In this document: one piece after another, positions 43,149-53,815 of the stretch
How positions within the stretch are numbered: the first letter of the stretch is position 1
Layout of the letters: each line of letters opens with the position of its first letter
From: Ypsolopha sequella
Taxonomy: Eukaryota; Arthropoda; Insecta; Lepidoptera; Ypsolophidae
Assembly: GCA_934047225.1 (NCBI GenBank)
Contig: OW203990.1
Location: 25,833,045 to 25,897,044 of the forward strand
DNA: 64,000 nucleotides
Direction: 5' to 3'
Notes under the pieces: model-generated
Told to the model about the DNA's origin: nothing
Databases searched by the model: none
What the model saw: only the letters and a program-made list of their open reading frames with translations
Position numbers and translations under genes: made by a program

Positions 43149-46052
43149 TCAGCGTAAAAACATGTACTTTCCAGGACATTTCAAGTTTTCAAATTTCTTT
43201 TGTTGCTTAAGTAGTTTTTCCTTATATTTAAGTTTAAACGTTTTGTCTGTTATAAGTTTATTTCTTATTGGTGGAGGCAAATTATTCCAAATCTTAGCAC
43301 TTCTATAAGTGAAACATCCTCTAAAACCAGAAATTTTATGTTTAGGGATACATAATAAGTTGAGATCTTTTGATCTTGTCTGGATGCAATGAACGTCTTT
43401 TCTAAATTTTAATTTGTTAAAAAGATACTCTGGGCTCTTGGTCCAGACTACTTTGTAGGTAAGGCAAGCTAAATGCAGTTCCCTTCTTGCTTCCATGTTC
43501 AGAATTTTGTGTTCATTGAGGTATGGAGTGACGTGTGCGCGCTTCGGTATTTTATGACAGAAACGCGCACACGCATTCTGCACTCTCTGTATCGCCTTCG
43601 CTGTTTTCTGACATATCCTGGGGCCGTAAACTGCACTACAATAGTTGAAAGGTGACAGAATCAGAAGATCGACCAAAGTTTCTCTCACATCTACTGTTAG
43701 ATAATCTCTGATCCCATAAAGAACTTTCAACTTAAAGAATGCGTTTCTAATTTTTTCATGTGTATGAGATTGAAACTTTAGTTCCTCGTCGAAAAGTACA
43801 CCAAGATTCCGAGCTTCTTTTACAAATGGAAGTTTTTGTTTATCTATTGTAATATTAGGATCTTGGTCCAAGACAGATTTTATTTGGTGAGTAGTTCCCA
43901 TCACTATACACTTAGATTTAAGTGGATTAAGAACTAAACAATTCTTTTGTGCCCATTTCCATATGTTGTTGAGATCATCATTAATCTTTACGACAGCCGA
44001 TGCAATATCTGCCTGATTAAACGAATAGTAGATTTGAGTGTCGTCAGCATAAAGATGGCACTGGCAATGCTTTAGTAATGTTGGCATGTCAGCAGTGTAA
44101 AGTGTAAAAAGCAAAGGGCTTAGTATAGATCCTTGAGGAGTACCTCTTACTAATTCTGACAGATTAGAGTTTAACATTTCTCCATTATCATTTACTGTAG
44201 TCACAAATTGAGTACGTCCTGATAGGAATGACTGAAACCATTTGCAAGTATTACTAGAAAACCCGTAGTATTTCAGTTTTGCAATCAAAAGTTCCACACT
44301 TATACAATCAAAAGCTCGCGAGTAGTCTAGTAGGACCAAGATACTTGGTAATTTGTTATCGGAAGCAGCAAGAATATCATCTGTTACTTTTAGAAGCGCA
44401 GTTTCAGTTCCATGACCGCCCCGGAAGCCTGACTGTATATTTGGAATTATGTTCTCGTCAACTAAGTACTTGGTTATTTGATTTTGTACAGCCTTTTCGA
44501 TTACCTTGGACACAACTGGTAATACACTTATCGGGCGTAAATCTTTATAGTCACTGACATAACTTGATTTCGGTAATGGTTTTACAACAGCCATCTTATA
44601 ACTTTTAGGATATGTTTGTGTTGCGATTGACTTATTTACTATTGCAGTTAAAACAGGCAGTGTACAGCGTAATGTTAACTCTATCATTTCAATGTTGATA
44701 CCATCATGACCTTTAGCGTTAGTTTTTATAGCAGAGATAATTTTTTCGACATCTCCCTGATGTACCGGGGTAAGAGTAAAAAAGCTTTCATTATATCTAG
44801 AAGTTTCAAAAGAGTGAAGTAAATGTTGGTTGACATTGTTATTTCCAGGCACATTCAAGAAGTGTTGATTAATTTTTTGGGGATCATTTAATTCAGCAGG
44901 GATGTCAATAGATTGTTTAGAGTAAAAAGGGGATGTTTTTTTGAAATGTTGCCACATTTTGGCAGGATTATTTTTATTATTATTTACGTAATATTTGAAG
45001 TAGGCGACTTTTTCTTTACTTATTGTTGAATTGACAAGACATTTCAAACTTTTGTAATATTTAAAATCACTATCTTTTTTACTTTTGTAAGCCTTGCTTA
45101 GAGCTTCATTCCTTAAGCACATCATGAACCGAACCGTGTCTGTAATCCAGGGCTTGGATTTGTCAATAATTTTTACTTTCCGAAGTGGCGCATGCGCGTC
45201 AAATAAGCGAGTAATATAATCATTAAAAAGATCCACCATTAAATCGACATTGTCTAAATCTAGAATGTTGTACCACGGTATATTAAGAAGATCTTGTTCA
45301 AATACTTCCCTGTCTATTCCTTTTAGATGGCGGGTTATTACAAAACGTGCGGCTAGTTTTGGCTTCTTAATGTCAACATCTAGCCAAACCATACCATGAT
45401 CACTCAGTGATGGGTTATGCAACACATTAATATTCTTCACCTTGCTAGGGATGTCTGTTATAGCAAGATCTAAGAGGGTTCTCGTTTTATCAGTTATTCT
45501 CGTTGGTTCCCTTACTAGTTGGCTTAAATTAAGCTGATGAAAGAAACTTTGAAGTCTCCTAGCCTCATAAGAATCTGGAATAAGGTCTGTGTTAAAGTCC
45601 GTGAACAAGAAAATATATTTACAATACGAGAAAGTAGTAATCGATTCCGTTAACGCGTCTATAGCCACTCCGCGGTTAACTTGTTCCGGCCTGTACGCGG
45701 TACCGATGGCTATTTTGGATCCAGCTATAGTAATTTGTAACCACATCTGTTCTAATATAGAACTAGGATAGTCCATAACTTTTACACGGACACCTCTTCG
45801 AATATAAAAACCAACCCCGCCACCCCTATCTACCGCTGATCTAGCTTTGAGTTTAAGTGAATAGCCAGGAATCTTGGGAGCAATCATTTCCGAACCTTCT
45901 TTAACCCAGGTTTCATTCAGCGCCAGAATATCCAGTTTAAGGTTTTTAATCGTAACAAATAATTCATCTTGGCCTGTGTTTAAGGACCGAACGTTCAAAA
46001 AACCAAGCCGCAAATATTTATTTTTATTATTGCCGTTGAATGTAAAAAACAA
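43149..46052 (-). CDS. LINE ORF2, endonuclease-reverse transcriptase, 967 aa
   Basis: Makes the nick and copies LINE RNA at the target. Residues about 14-225 are an APE-type endonuclease with NVRSLN (N20), LNETW (E47), TAYRP, TDFNTD (D152, N154), LLDLAITD and SLSDHG (D218, H219). The usual Gly before DFN is Thr here. Reverse transcriptase motifs follow: LRPISVLPVVSKVIEK (about 505), QSGFRGGHGTETALL (540), LLDYSRAFD (574), RGTPQGSILSPLLF (636) and YADD (668-671). The C-terminus ends with a RSAKIWNNLPPPIRN motif. There is no internal stop, so it may be functional. The start ATG at 46,050-46,052 lies close before the endonuclease domain. Confidence 0.85.
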   Translation of the reverse strand: MFFTFNGNNKNKYLRLGFLNVRSLNTGQDELFVTIKNLKLDILALNETWVKEGSEMIAPKIPGYSLKLKARSAVDRGGGVGFYIRRGVRVKVMDYPSSILEQMWLQITIAGSKIAIGTAYRPEQVNRGVAIDALTESITTFSYCKYIFLFTDFNTDLIPDSYEARRLQSFFHQLNLSQLVREPTRITDKTRTLLDLAITDIPSKVKNINVLHNPSLSDHGMVWLDVDIKKPKLAARFVITRHLKGIDREVFEQDLLNIPWYNILDLDNVDLMVDLFNDYITRLFDAHAPLRKVKIIDKSKPWITDTVRFMMCLRNEALSKAYKSKKDSDFKYYKSLKCLVNSTISKEKVAYFKYYVNNNKNNPAKMWQHFKKTSPFYSKQSIDIPAELNDPQKINQHFLNVPGNNNVNQHLLHSFETSRYNESFFTLTPVHQGDVEKIISAIKTNAKGHDGINIEMIELTLRCTLPVLTAIVNKSIATQTYPKSYKMAVVKPLPKSSYVSDYKDLRPISVLPVVSKVIEKAVQNQITKYLVDENIIPNIQSGFRGGHGTETALLKVTDDILAASDNKLPSILVLLDYSRAFDCISVELLIAKLKYYGFSSNTCKWFQSFLSGRTQFVTTVNDNGEMLNSNLSELVRGTPQGSILSPLLFTLYTADMPTLLKHCQCHLYADDTQIYYSFNQADIASAVVKINDDLNNIWKWAQKNCLVLNPLKSKCIVMGTTHQIKSVLDQDPNITIDKQKLPFVKEARNLGVLFDEELKFQSHTHEKIRNAFFKLKVLYGIRDYLTVDVRETLVDLLILSPFNYCSAVYGPRICQKTAKAIQRVQNACARFCHKIPKRAHVTPYLNEHKILNMEARRELHLACLTYKVVWTKSPEYLFNKLKFRKDVHCIQTRSKDLNLLCIPKHKISGFRGCFTYRSAKIWNNLPPPIRNKLITDKTFKLKYKEKLLKQQKKFENLKCPGKYMFLR

Positions 46053-46327
46053 GTAAGACTACAGAAACATTATGCCTATTAAGAAACTTTAAATAAGATA
46101 CTTCGAAGCTAGTAAACACAATAAACAACAGAAAAACGATCAATTCTTGAAATATAACTTCTTCAAATAGCAAGTTAATTTTTAAATTGCTTTTATTACA
46201 ACAGTTACTACCTAAATATTCATTACACTCTTTTTGAATTGTACGAGTACTAATGGTTACAGCTATTTTTGTACGGTACGTTTTGTAGTAGAAACATGAA
46301 AAACAAATATAACTATACTGAAAAATG

Positions 46328-47383
46328 TCAAGTAGTAGTGAGAACTTCCGTGCCAACTTTTTCTGGGCCAAAAACACTTGTAAGATCAGTTTCGGATCTG
46401 ATGCGATGACTAGCCTTCCCTTGTTCACGACGTACAAGGACTCGTCCTTCCTTCGTCCATATGAATCGCCAGCCACGACGCTTGCCTTCCTCTCGAGCCT
46501 TATTAAAAAGCCATCTATTCGCTCTTGTCAGCCGTTCATTTATGTAAAAACGACGCGAAGGTCCAGGTAGGCCGCAGTCTGCAGTTGTGGCGCCGCGACG
46601 CACGCGCGCCGCACTCAACATCTCATCTTTGAGCGCACGTCGGGCAAGCCGCACCGCGATAGGGCGCGGGCGCGGCCCCGCAAAGGCGCTGTCACCGCTT
46701 CCCCCCTCCATAAGGCCGCCGGGTCGGACGGGCCCCACACGTGAGGCATTGACGATGTCACGTTCGTCGATACTCAGGCCAAGTTTATTCGCCACTAGAT
46801 GTACGATGTGGCCAACACTTTCTTCTTTCATCTCAGGTATCCCGGAGATCTCGATATCATTCTCTAACAGCTCTTGGTCACGGTCATTTAATTCTATTTT
46901 CATAAACTCGACCGTCTTTAAAAGTAACTCATTTTCCGCTGTAAGTTTCTTCGTTGTATCGGTGATCGACTCAATGCGTGCCTCCATTGCTGAAATTCTT
47001 TGGTCGAATAAACTAACAGTGTCAGTGAGCTGAGTGAGCTTTACGTTAACTTCCACCTTTAGGGTATCAATTGAATCTTTTAACGAGTTAAACCTCCTAT
47101 TGATAAGATTCATTAGGTTTTCTGTGTCTATGTTTATTATTGAGGACATTGCTCCCGCATCTTCATCTCCCTTATTAATCACAATAACAGGGCTTCCAAT
47201 TTTTGTCGGTTTGCAGCTTTCGCACTTCCATTTCGACTTATTCATAGGAAGGATTCTTTTAAAGGCAGCTAAATCCAATCCTGCGCATATGTAGTGCAAC
47301 AATATGGAACATGTATTGCATTTCAACAGTTCATCTGATTTTATTTTCGATTTGCATTTGTCGCACTCTATTTTAGTGACTAG
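46328..47383 (-). CDS. LINE ORF1, PHD finger and Baculo_FP-like protein, start codon apparently lost
   Basis: RNA-binding partner protein of the LINE. The open frame runs from a stop at 47,384-47,386. Residues begin ECDKC, then LLKCNTCSILLHYICAG and WKCESC, giving the Cys/His order of a PHD finger. A coiled coil follows (about 70-150 from the first ATG). The end contains SGIPEM, RPRPIAVRLARR, FYINERLTRANRWLF and WKF-like sequence, typical of the Baculo_FP domain in insect LINE ORF1. The first ATG (47,324-47,326) would cut the PHD finger in half. The codon before the finger, at 47,369-47,371, reads ATA and was probably ATG in the parent. ORF2 follows 275 bp downstream. Confidence 0.75.
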   Translation of the reverse strand, partial: LVTKIECDKCKSKIKSDELLKCNTCSILLHYICAGLDLAAFKRILPMNKSKWKCESCKPTKIGSPVIVINKGDEDAGAMSSIINIDTENLMNLINRRFNSLKDSIDTLKVEVNVKLTQLTDTVSLFDQRISAMEARIESITDTTKKLTAENELLLKTVEFMKIELNDRDQELLENDIEISGIPEMKEESVGHIVHLVANKLGLSIDERDIVNASRVGPVRPGGLMEGGSGDSAFAGPRPRPIAVRLARRALKDEMLSAARVRRGATTADCGLPGPSRRFYINERLTRANRWLFNKAREEGKRRGWRFIWTKEGRVLVRREQGKASHRIRSETDLTSVFGPEKVGTEVLTTT

Positions 47384-47830
47384 TTAACACAGATGAGATG
47401 AGACGTGGGCGTTTTAGGTAGGGTAGATATGAAAAAAAAGTCAGTTGCGGAAAAAATAAATAAACAGAAACTGCCCTCAAAATGTCTAATAATTCCGCAG
47501 AAATATACAAATTCGCCGTTCAACGCCAATATTATCACGAAAAATTGGTTATGTTTGTAGTTATTATCCGTGAACGAGCAACTACGAATGTTTATTGTTA
47601 CTCACGGTTGGTCACTTTGCTTTTCAACAGCAAATAGTCAGGCCCTAGATAATGCTCACTGAATTAACACATATAACACCAGGAATGTGTGAATAACACT
47701 TGTGCACACTATTTAGTATCTTATCTTTCATAAAAACTGCAATCCATCAACGTGAATTCACTTCTAGGTCCGAATAATTAATTTACACTTGGGACTTGTA
47801 CTCCGATAGCAGTTACCGACACCTTCCACC
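47384..47830 (-). other. putative LINE 5' leader
   Basis: Non-coding sequence upstream of ORF1. LINEs of this group carry an internal promoter here, but no motif was identified. Confidence 0.35.
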
Positions 47831-47959
47831 TTATACAAGATCTTCTATGCCGGATACTTTTGTAATTATAATACATACATAATATGAAAATTTTAATGAA
47901 AATAAATTCTTTGACCAACATTTATAATAATTGATTGACAGAATAAATAAATAAACGTC

Positions 47960-48123
47960 ACGAAATGGGCTTTTAGAAGTGTTTCCGAGTGTAAAAAGTT
48001 TCCAAGTTTCCAAGTGTACCTCCAATAATGTTGCTTTTTTACACCACGTTTTACCGACGCGACGTCGCAACGATTATTACGTCCCAACGTGACCGGTGGT
48101 GAGCCCGGAGTTCTACCGCCATA
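47960..48123. repeat. SINE-body fragment next to the minisatellite
   Basis: GTGTTTCCGAGTGTAAA and ATTATTACGTCCCAACGTGA with GGTGGTGAGCCC match the body of the SINE at 51,785-52,103. The sequence runs directly into the 14-bp minisatellite, so the tRNA head is missing. Confidence 0.55.
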
Positions 48124-48616
48124 CTAGACCAGCCCACTAGAAGTAAACCACTAGGACTAGACCACTAGGAATAGACCACTAGGACTAGACCACTAGAACT
48201 ACACCACTAAGACTACACCACTAGTACCACTAGGACTTGACCACTAGGACTAGACCACTAGGACTTAACCACTAGAACTAGACCACTAGAATTCGACCAC
48301 TAGAACTAGACCACTAGGACTAGACCACTAGGACTTAACCACTAGAACTAGACCACTAGAATTCGACCACTAGAACTAGACCACTAGGACTAGACCACTA
48401 GGACTAGACCACTAGGACTTGACCACTAGGACTAGACCACTTAAAGTAGACCACTAGAACTAGATCACTAGGACTAGATTACTAGAATTAGACCACTAGG
48501 ACTAGACCACTAGGACTACACCGCTAGGACTACACCACTAGTACCACAAGGACTTAACCACTAGGACTAGACTACTGGGACTAGACCACTAGGACTAGAC
48601 CACTAGGACTAGACCA
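48124..48616. repeat. 14-bp minisatellite, about 35 units
   Basis: Unit consensus GACCACTAGGACTA, with variants GACCACTAGAACTA and TACACCACTAGGAC. The array holds blocks repeated at a higher order, for example the run with AATTCGACC that recurs about 70 bp apart near 48,290 and 48,360. Many units carry CTAG. Confidence 0.85.
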
Positions 48617-48752
48617 CGGCAAAGGTAGGCTACTATTGTGGCAATAATAATATTGGGTAAAATTTTACATTAACAATAGAATAAATATAAAGCTGTACGA
48701 GTAGTAATTGTAAAAATATAAAAACATAACATAAAAAAAATATCTCACGTCA

Positions 48753-49015
48753 TGAATCCCCGAGGGGGTATCAGAGTTATTCCCAAGTGTGGAATGCAAC
48801 TCACAGTCCACACTTGGAAATCTTGGTACAACCACTTTTCACCGACGATTATTGCGTCCCAAACGTGATGCGTGCGTGACGACTATCGCCGTACTTCGGG
48901 TACAAATAAAATACTGCCGAAGCACGCGTATCGAATACAAATTAATGGTGCCGCGGACATTAAACCTACGACCTCTGGGTGAGCAGGCGAGCGCTTTACC
49001 ACTCGGCCGCAGAGG
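48753..49015 (-). mobile_element. SINE, copy B, with a different tRNA head
   Basis: The body (CATGAATCCCCGAGGG, then CACAGTCCACACTTGG, then ATTGCGTCCCAAACGTGATG) matches copies A and C. The head on the minus strand from 49,015 reads GCCTCTGCGGCCGAGTGGTA, then GCGCTCGCCTGC, and ends CCGCGGCACCA. This resembles a tRNA of the GGCCGAGTGG box A type, not the TAGCTCAG type of copies A and C. Box B is weak (AGGTTTAATGT). Confidence 0.6.
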
Positions 49016-49970
49016 CGATGGAAAAAATTCAATAACCTATTATTGTACAAGAATCCTTGAGCTAAAAATTCTTTTAAGAGAAAGTCGATTACGTATTAAT
49101 TAGGTACCTAATTTAAAGTCAAATCAAAGTTATATATATATTAATTTGTTATGGAATTCCTCATCAAGGAAGTAGCTATTCCCAATTATTGAGAATAGAT
49201 ACACTATATACTACTGTACATAGAGGAAATCCCTCTTTAGAGGGACCCTCTTTAGGGCCTGTGACAGTGGTAGCATCTCTGCTCTGCAGTTTTATTATAT
49301 GTCATCAGCAGGCCCTTCAGAATGCGTTGATAAAGACTTACAAATCGAAAATGTTATCCTATCTCGTTCAAACACTGCCTGTTGATAGAGGACCGCGCTT
49401 TGCTTGTCGAACAAAGTTTGCTTGTCGATCGAAAATTAAGACTTAGCAGTCACTGAATTTAGCATACTGAAAGAATATATAAGTAACAGAAAGATAGTTA
49501 TATTTAGTATGCTCACACTCCCTTAAAAATAAAAAATATAAAATACAATTAACATTTAAATAAAAAGAAGAAAAAAAACTGTAATAGTGGTGAAATTTTT
49601 GCAGTATTTATTCCTTATGCAATACATAAAATATATGCCACTTAACTTTTCTCAAAAAATTGTTTCCGTTATATTAAAAAGTTAACCACCCATGTTTTTA
49701 ATCAAATTAAAACCTACCTCTCTCAGGTATTTTTTCAATTATTTCAGGGACATCGGTTTTCGCTAAAAGTTTAAACTTTATTTACTTAGACAATATTTAT
49801 TTTTCGTTACCGGTAAAAATCTTAAAACATCACTTTTGGACTCGGCTCTGCCACCTTTTTCATGATTACACTTAAACCCTTCCAGTAGTCCTTATTTCTG
49901 TTATAATAAGGATGGTTTTCATGTGTCAAGTCAGAAAGGTAGAGTTGGTCAGTGTGGTATCGGGCCAGGG
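49016..49970. other. no gene recognised
   Basis: An 85-codon plus-strand frame at 49,189-49,446 has mixed composition and no motif; unsupported. Confidence 0.3.
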
Positions 49971-49974
49971 TGTT

Positions 49975-50072
49975 CTATAAAAGCGGTTGGTGTGGAGAGG
50001 ACAAGGAGTAGACACCTGTTGGCAGTCAGGCAGGGTTGTCTGTGAGGAGTACCGGGTCGCACGAATGTGAGT
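49975..50072 (+). promoter_or_regulatory. candidate promoter and first exon
   Basis: CTATAAAAG at 49,975-49,983 is a good TATA box. GGCAGTCAGG at about 50,021-50,030 resembles an insect initiator but lies about 43 bp downstream, farther than ideal. GTGAGT at 50,067-50,072 could be a splice donor. The block is less AT-rich than its surroundings. No protein frame links to it, so it could also be an LTR fragment. Confidence 0.25.
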
Positions 50073-51784
50073 TGGTGATTTTTTTGTACTTTTCTACTTA
50101 CGTTCGTTTAGCATGAAGTCGTTGTGTGTTTGAAAAAATTGGGGACCGTTTCGGAAAGGTTTTTAGAGAAAATAATAAAGTTTTGAATTTATATTAATAC
50201 AATTATTAGTGTTCAAGAATTTTATCAAAATAAGGAACATAAAAATTAAAAGTGCACCTTTATACATAAGAAAAACTGCGTAATTTTTACCTTATATCTG
50301 TTGTATGAACAAAATTAAGAGAGTGTGATTATCCTTGATAGTACGACAAAGTCTCAGAAATAAGAAATAATATGGTTCATTTCAAATAAATAAAAAAAAA
50401 AATACAGAAACTTTAAAAATAATACAAATTTAGTGAGCATAATAAGTGTCTGTTCATTCAAATATTTTCCTCGTCTTAACTCCGAGATCGTTAGGCAGAA
50501 ATTGCAGATCTAGGTCTGCAACGATCCTGACGTACCTCTTTTGTTTCTTCTGTACAAAAAGTTTAAAAAGTTAGATGTGTGTGTATTAAATGTGATCTCT
50601 ATCATTAAAACAAATAAGTTCCAGCAAAAATCCTCTAGTCTTTTTTATATATTTTATATAATATGTTGTATACGGTCAAAACAAAACAGTCAAGTGTTGA
50701 CAAATTTATTCACAAAATCATATACATTAAAAAAATACAAATATTTTAATATTATTATTATACTAAATACCTAAGACTAAAAAACGAAAATTATATATTA
50801 ATTAAAAATATCTTAAATTAAGTGAAAAATTTGATTTATTTTATAAATTTGACAAATTTTATAAACATTATTAGGAGTACAGGACTCACTGTGTTTGGTT
50901 TTTATATTTTCCCGAATTTTCCCGAAAAAAACTTTTTTTAATGTTTGCACAAATTTTGCAGTTTTTTTTTCACTTGATAGCACTTTGATCTAATAAAGTT
51001 AAACAGAATCAGATGCATATACTCGTATTAAAAGATTTCTAAAAGAAAACTTTTAAAAGTAAGACACGAATGTACAATTTTTTTGTACGGAACAAAAGTT
51101 TTATACAGAAGTGAAAAACCAATTCTTTTGTTTACTACCTTCGGATAAAGCGGAATGCATCATACATTGCGTGTGAAGAGATCCTTAGTTGGAAACAAAT
51201 GTAGTTTAAACTGAAACATGAAATATCAACGTTTCAATTTATTTTCAAAGTTGTTAAATTTATTTTTCTCGCGCACCGAAAAAATATTCTGGTTCCGTTA
51301 ACCTGAATATAGTTCATTTAAACAGAAAACATTGTACTATCTGTGACGTCTATATTTATTGTTCATTTTACTTGAACAATCTAATGTATACAATAATTCA
51401 AGTTAATATAACATAATTACGTTTTTGTTTTTATCTGCTACTATTGTTAAAATATTTTTTCTCCGTGCGTAGCGATTATTCGAAAAAATTTATGCGTCTC
51501 GACAAAAAAAAGTCTTAACTTGAAATATCGACCATTTTTCGCACTTATTAGTACTTATCAAATACTTATTCGAAACTATCTCATATATTTAAACGAAATT
51601 TAGCAGCCACAATTTTAAAATCCACACCTGTGACGGAAAGAAATCGATCTCTCGTTAAACAACATGTTCGTATTGAAAATATGACGTGATGATTATTTCT
51701 CCATTTTCAATATTTCCATTGTCGAATGCCTATTGTCGAATATCTATCGAATGTGAACATTTAAAGACATATATCGTCACAGCA
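50073..51784. other. AT-rich stretch, nothing firm
   Basis: Contains the short LINE-related repeat at 50,487-50,551 (GATCTAGGTCTGCAACGATC). No gene was recognised. Confidence 0.3.
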
Positions 51785-52103
51785 TGAATCCCCGAGGGGA
51801 TATCAGAATTGTTCCGAGTGTGAACTGAGAAATAGAAATCACAGTCCATACTCCGTACACCCGCGTTTCGCCAACGATTGTTACGTCCCCACGTGATGGG
51901 TGGTGAGCCCTACCGCCGTACTTGGGGCACAAATACACGTTTCTTCCTTACAATATTTTCCTTCACCGTTCAACAAGTGCTAAGTAAGAACAAAATACTA
52001 TGCAAATAAATTCCAAAAAATTCATTGGTGCATGCCCGACCGGAGATCGAACTTGGATCTCAATACTGAGAGGACAGCTTTCTACCTCTGAGCTAACGCC
52101 ACT
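51785..52103 (-). mobile_element. tRNA-headed SINE, copy C
   Basis: The minus-strand head from 52,103 reads TGGCGTTAGCTCAGAGGTAG with box A TAGCTCAGAGG, and box B AGTTCGATCT with one change. The body contains GGACGTAACAATCGTTGGCG and CTCGGAACAATTC. The 3' end at the left is ATCCCCTCGGGGATTCATG. This is the fullest of the three copies. Confidence 0.7.
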
Positions 52104-52494
52104 TAAATTAAAAAGAAAATTTAATTAAAATTAAATTAGCTTGGTAATTTTTATTGGATTAAAATGGGAGCAAGAATCCGCAAAGAAAGTGAAAGCAATT
52201 TTCAGTCATTAAAATAAAAAACTTATCTGTTTAAATGATGTGAGTATATATACTTTAGTCAGGGAATAAGCAGAAAAAGCACGCGCGTGTATATATTATA
52301 TCCTCGATAAAAACAACGCAAAGTTAACTACTTATAGACAACGAAAAAAACAATTATTTTTGTCTGACGTACGAAAATTCAAAAAAGTAATGTTTTTACG
52401 GAAACTCGTGGAAAATACGCTTCTTTTAACGGACCACACAAATTTATCTTATGTGACGTCATCAAAAATGTCTACTTTATTTTCTTGGATTTCC

Positions 52495-52735
52495 ATAAAT
52501 ATTGAAACATTCAAAGAATCAGCCTCGCTATTCAGCGAGGCAATGCTGCCAGCCTTCTGGGTACACTACCGAACGACGGTGGTGATCTGGCCAGCATTTT
52601 TTATTTATTTTAATAATTTTAAAATTATGCATGTGTAAAGCTTACTTTATACTTTATTTGTATTTATAGGTAAAATCTAATTTTTAATGTTATTTAAGTT
52701 TTATTTTGGGTCAATAAAAGTTTTAAACGAACGAG
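52495..52735 (+). repeat. probable LINE 3' end
   Basis: A GC-richer strip (AGCGAGGCAATGCTGCCAGC, then TACCGAACGACGGTGGTGAT) is followed by AT-rich sequence ending AAATAAAA-like. It reads as an open strip (SLFSEAMLPAFW) and is probably the end of a non-LTR element. The family was not identified. Confidence 0.35.
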
Positions 52736-53603
52736 AAAAAAAAATTCAAACATGAAAAATTTCAGTAAAATCGGCCTAGCCGTTCTTGTGACATGCAGTT
52801 CACAGATAGACGGACAGACAGTCCTTGACTGGTCACAATAAAGGTTTCCTTTCTATGATTTTGCCAAGTCAACATTATATGACTATCTGAGAAAATACAT
52901 GAAATGAACGACAAAAATAAACTCAACCCACTGAAACATTCAAACGTAAAACCATAATGCTTTATCAAAATAATAATAATGTTTTTCATCTACAAGTAAT
53001 ACCAACTTGGACTTTTCGCAGACATGATGTAAATAACATTAATATTGCAACAATACTCCACTCTATCTTACGGAACATAATACTGAGAACTCCTTAAAAG
53101 CCTTCGTAATAATTTCCTCGGTCTTTTATCAGAATCATATTTTAGATGACAAAGAATTACGTTCATTTTTGGTTCTCCAGTCAATAACCAATATTCTTGT
53201 CCGATAACAAATAAATAAAATATGCTTTATTTGTAATTACAGATGTGCTAACATACAAATACAAATAATAAAAAAGTGGAAAGACAAAAAGATCTAAGCA
53301 ATAAAATATAAAAATACAATTTTCAATGCAAGTGCTCGTAAAGGCCCACTTTTTATGCATCAAACAAAACCGAACAGAAAGTCGATTATTTTGCCCTAGG
53401 GCTTTATTATATATATATTTTTAATTTATTTACAATGGTTGGCTGACCTGCAGCCTTTCCTGTGTACCATAAATGTTATACTTTTTTTTCCACTGTTTAA
53501 CGGCTCTGGATACAGTCCTTTTGAGCCAATCATAATTTAAAGTTCACAAGATTATATTTGTTTTATTTCCTCACACATTGCATTGAAAAACGTAGTATGA
53601 TAC
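52736..53603. other. no gene recognised
   Basis: AAAATCGGCCTAGCCGTTCT and GACGGACAGACAG (52,769-52,820) look like a dispersed repeat. The rest is AT-rich. Confidence 0.3.
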
Positions 53604-53815
53604 ACGGGCGTTAGAGCAAAATTACTCGGTAAATTACTCGCTACGCTCGTGTTTTAAATCGTCCTCGTAATTTATTCCTTTTCGCCCTTGTAGCATAAAC
53701 TACTAGTTTATTATTGCACACCAAAAAACAAAATAAAGCGACCATTTGAAAAAGTAAAAAAAGGGTTTAAGGGGCTGCACAATGCTAAAATTCAGTCCTG
53801 CTCTAACGTTTTTGT
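53604..53815. mobile_element. possible MITE with short inverted ends
   Basis: GGGCGTTAGAGCA at the left is mirrored by TGCTCTAACGTTTTT at the right (13-bp arms). ATTACTCG(G/C) repeats inside. Confidence 0.4.

Larger units (their letters stand above)
42690..47830 (-). mobile_element. near full-length LINE with two ORFs
   Basis: The minus-strand order is a leader (about 47,384-47,830), ORF1, a 275-bp spacer, ORF2, a 3' UTR of about 450 bp, and an ATAAATATTTTTTC tail followed by (TTTC)n at 42,690-42,725. The protein types fit a CR1/Jockey-group LINE. The 5' limit is uncertain because no target duplication was found. A solo copy of the tail sits at about 17,127. Confidence 0.75.

Noticed and set aside
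46027..46476. 149-aa minus-strand open frame
   Set aside because: Overlaps the end of ORF1 and the ORF1-ORF2 spacer in another frame, and is hydrophobic without motif. A shadow of the LINE.
48124..48616. CRISPR-like array
   Set aside because: Units are 14 bp with no unique spacers, in a eukaryotic repeat context. It is a minisatellite.
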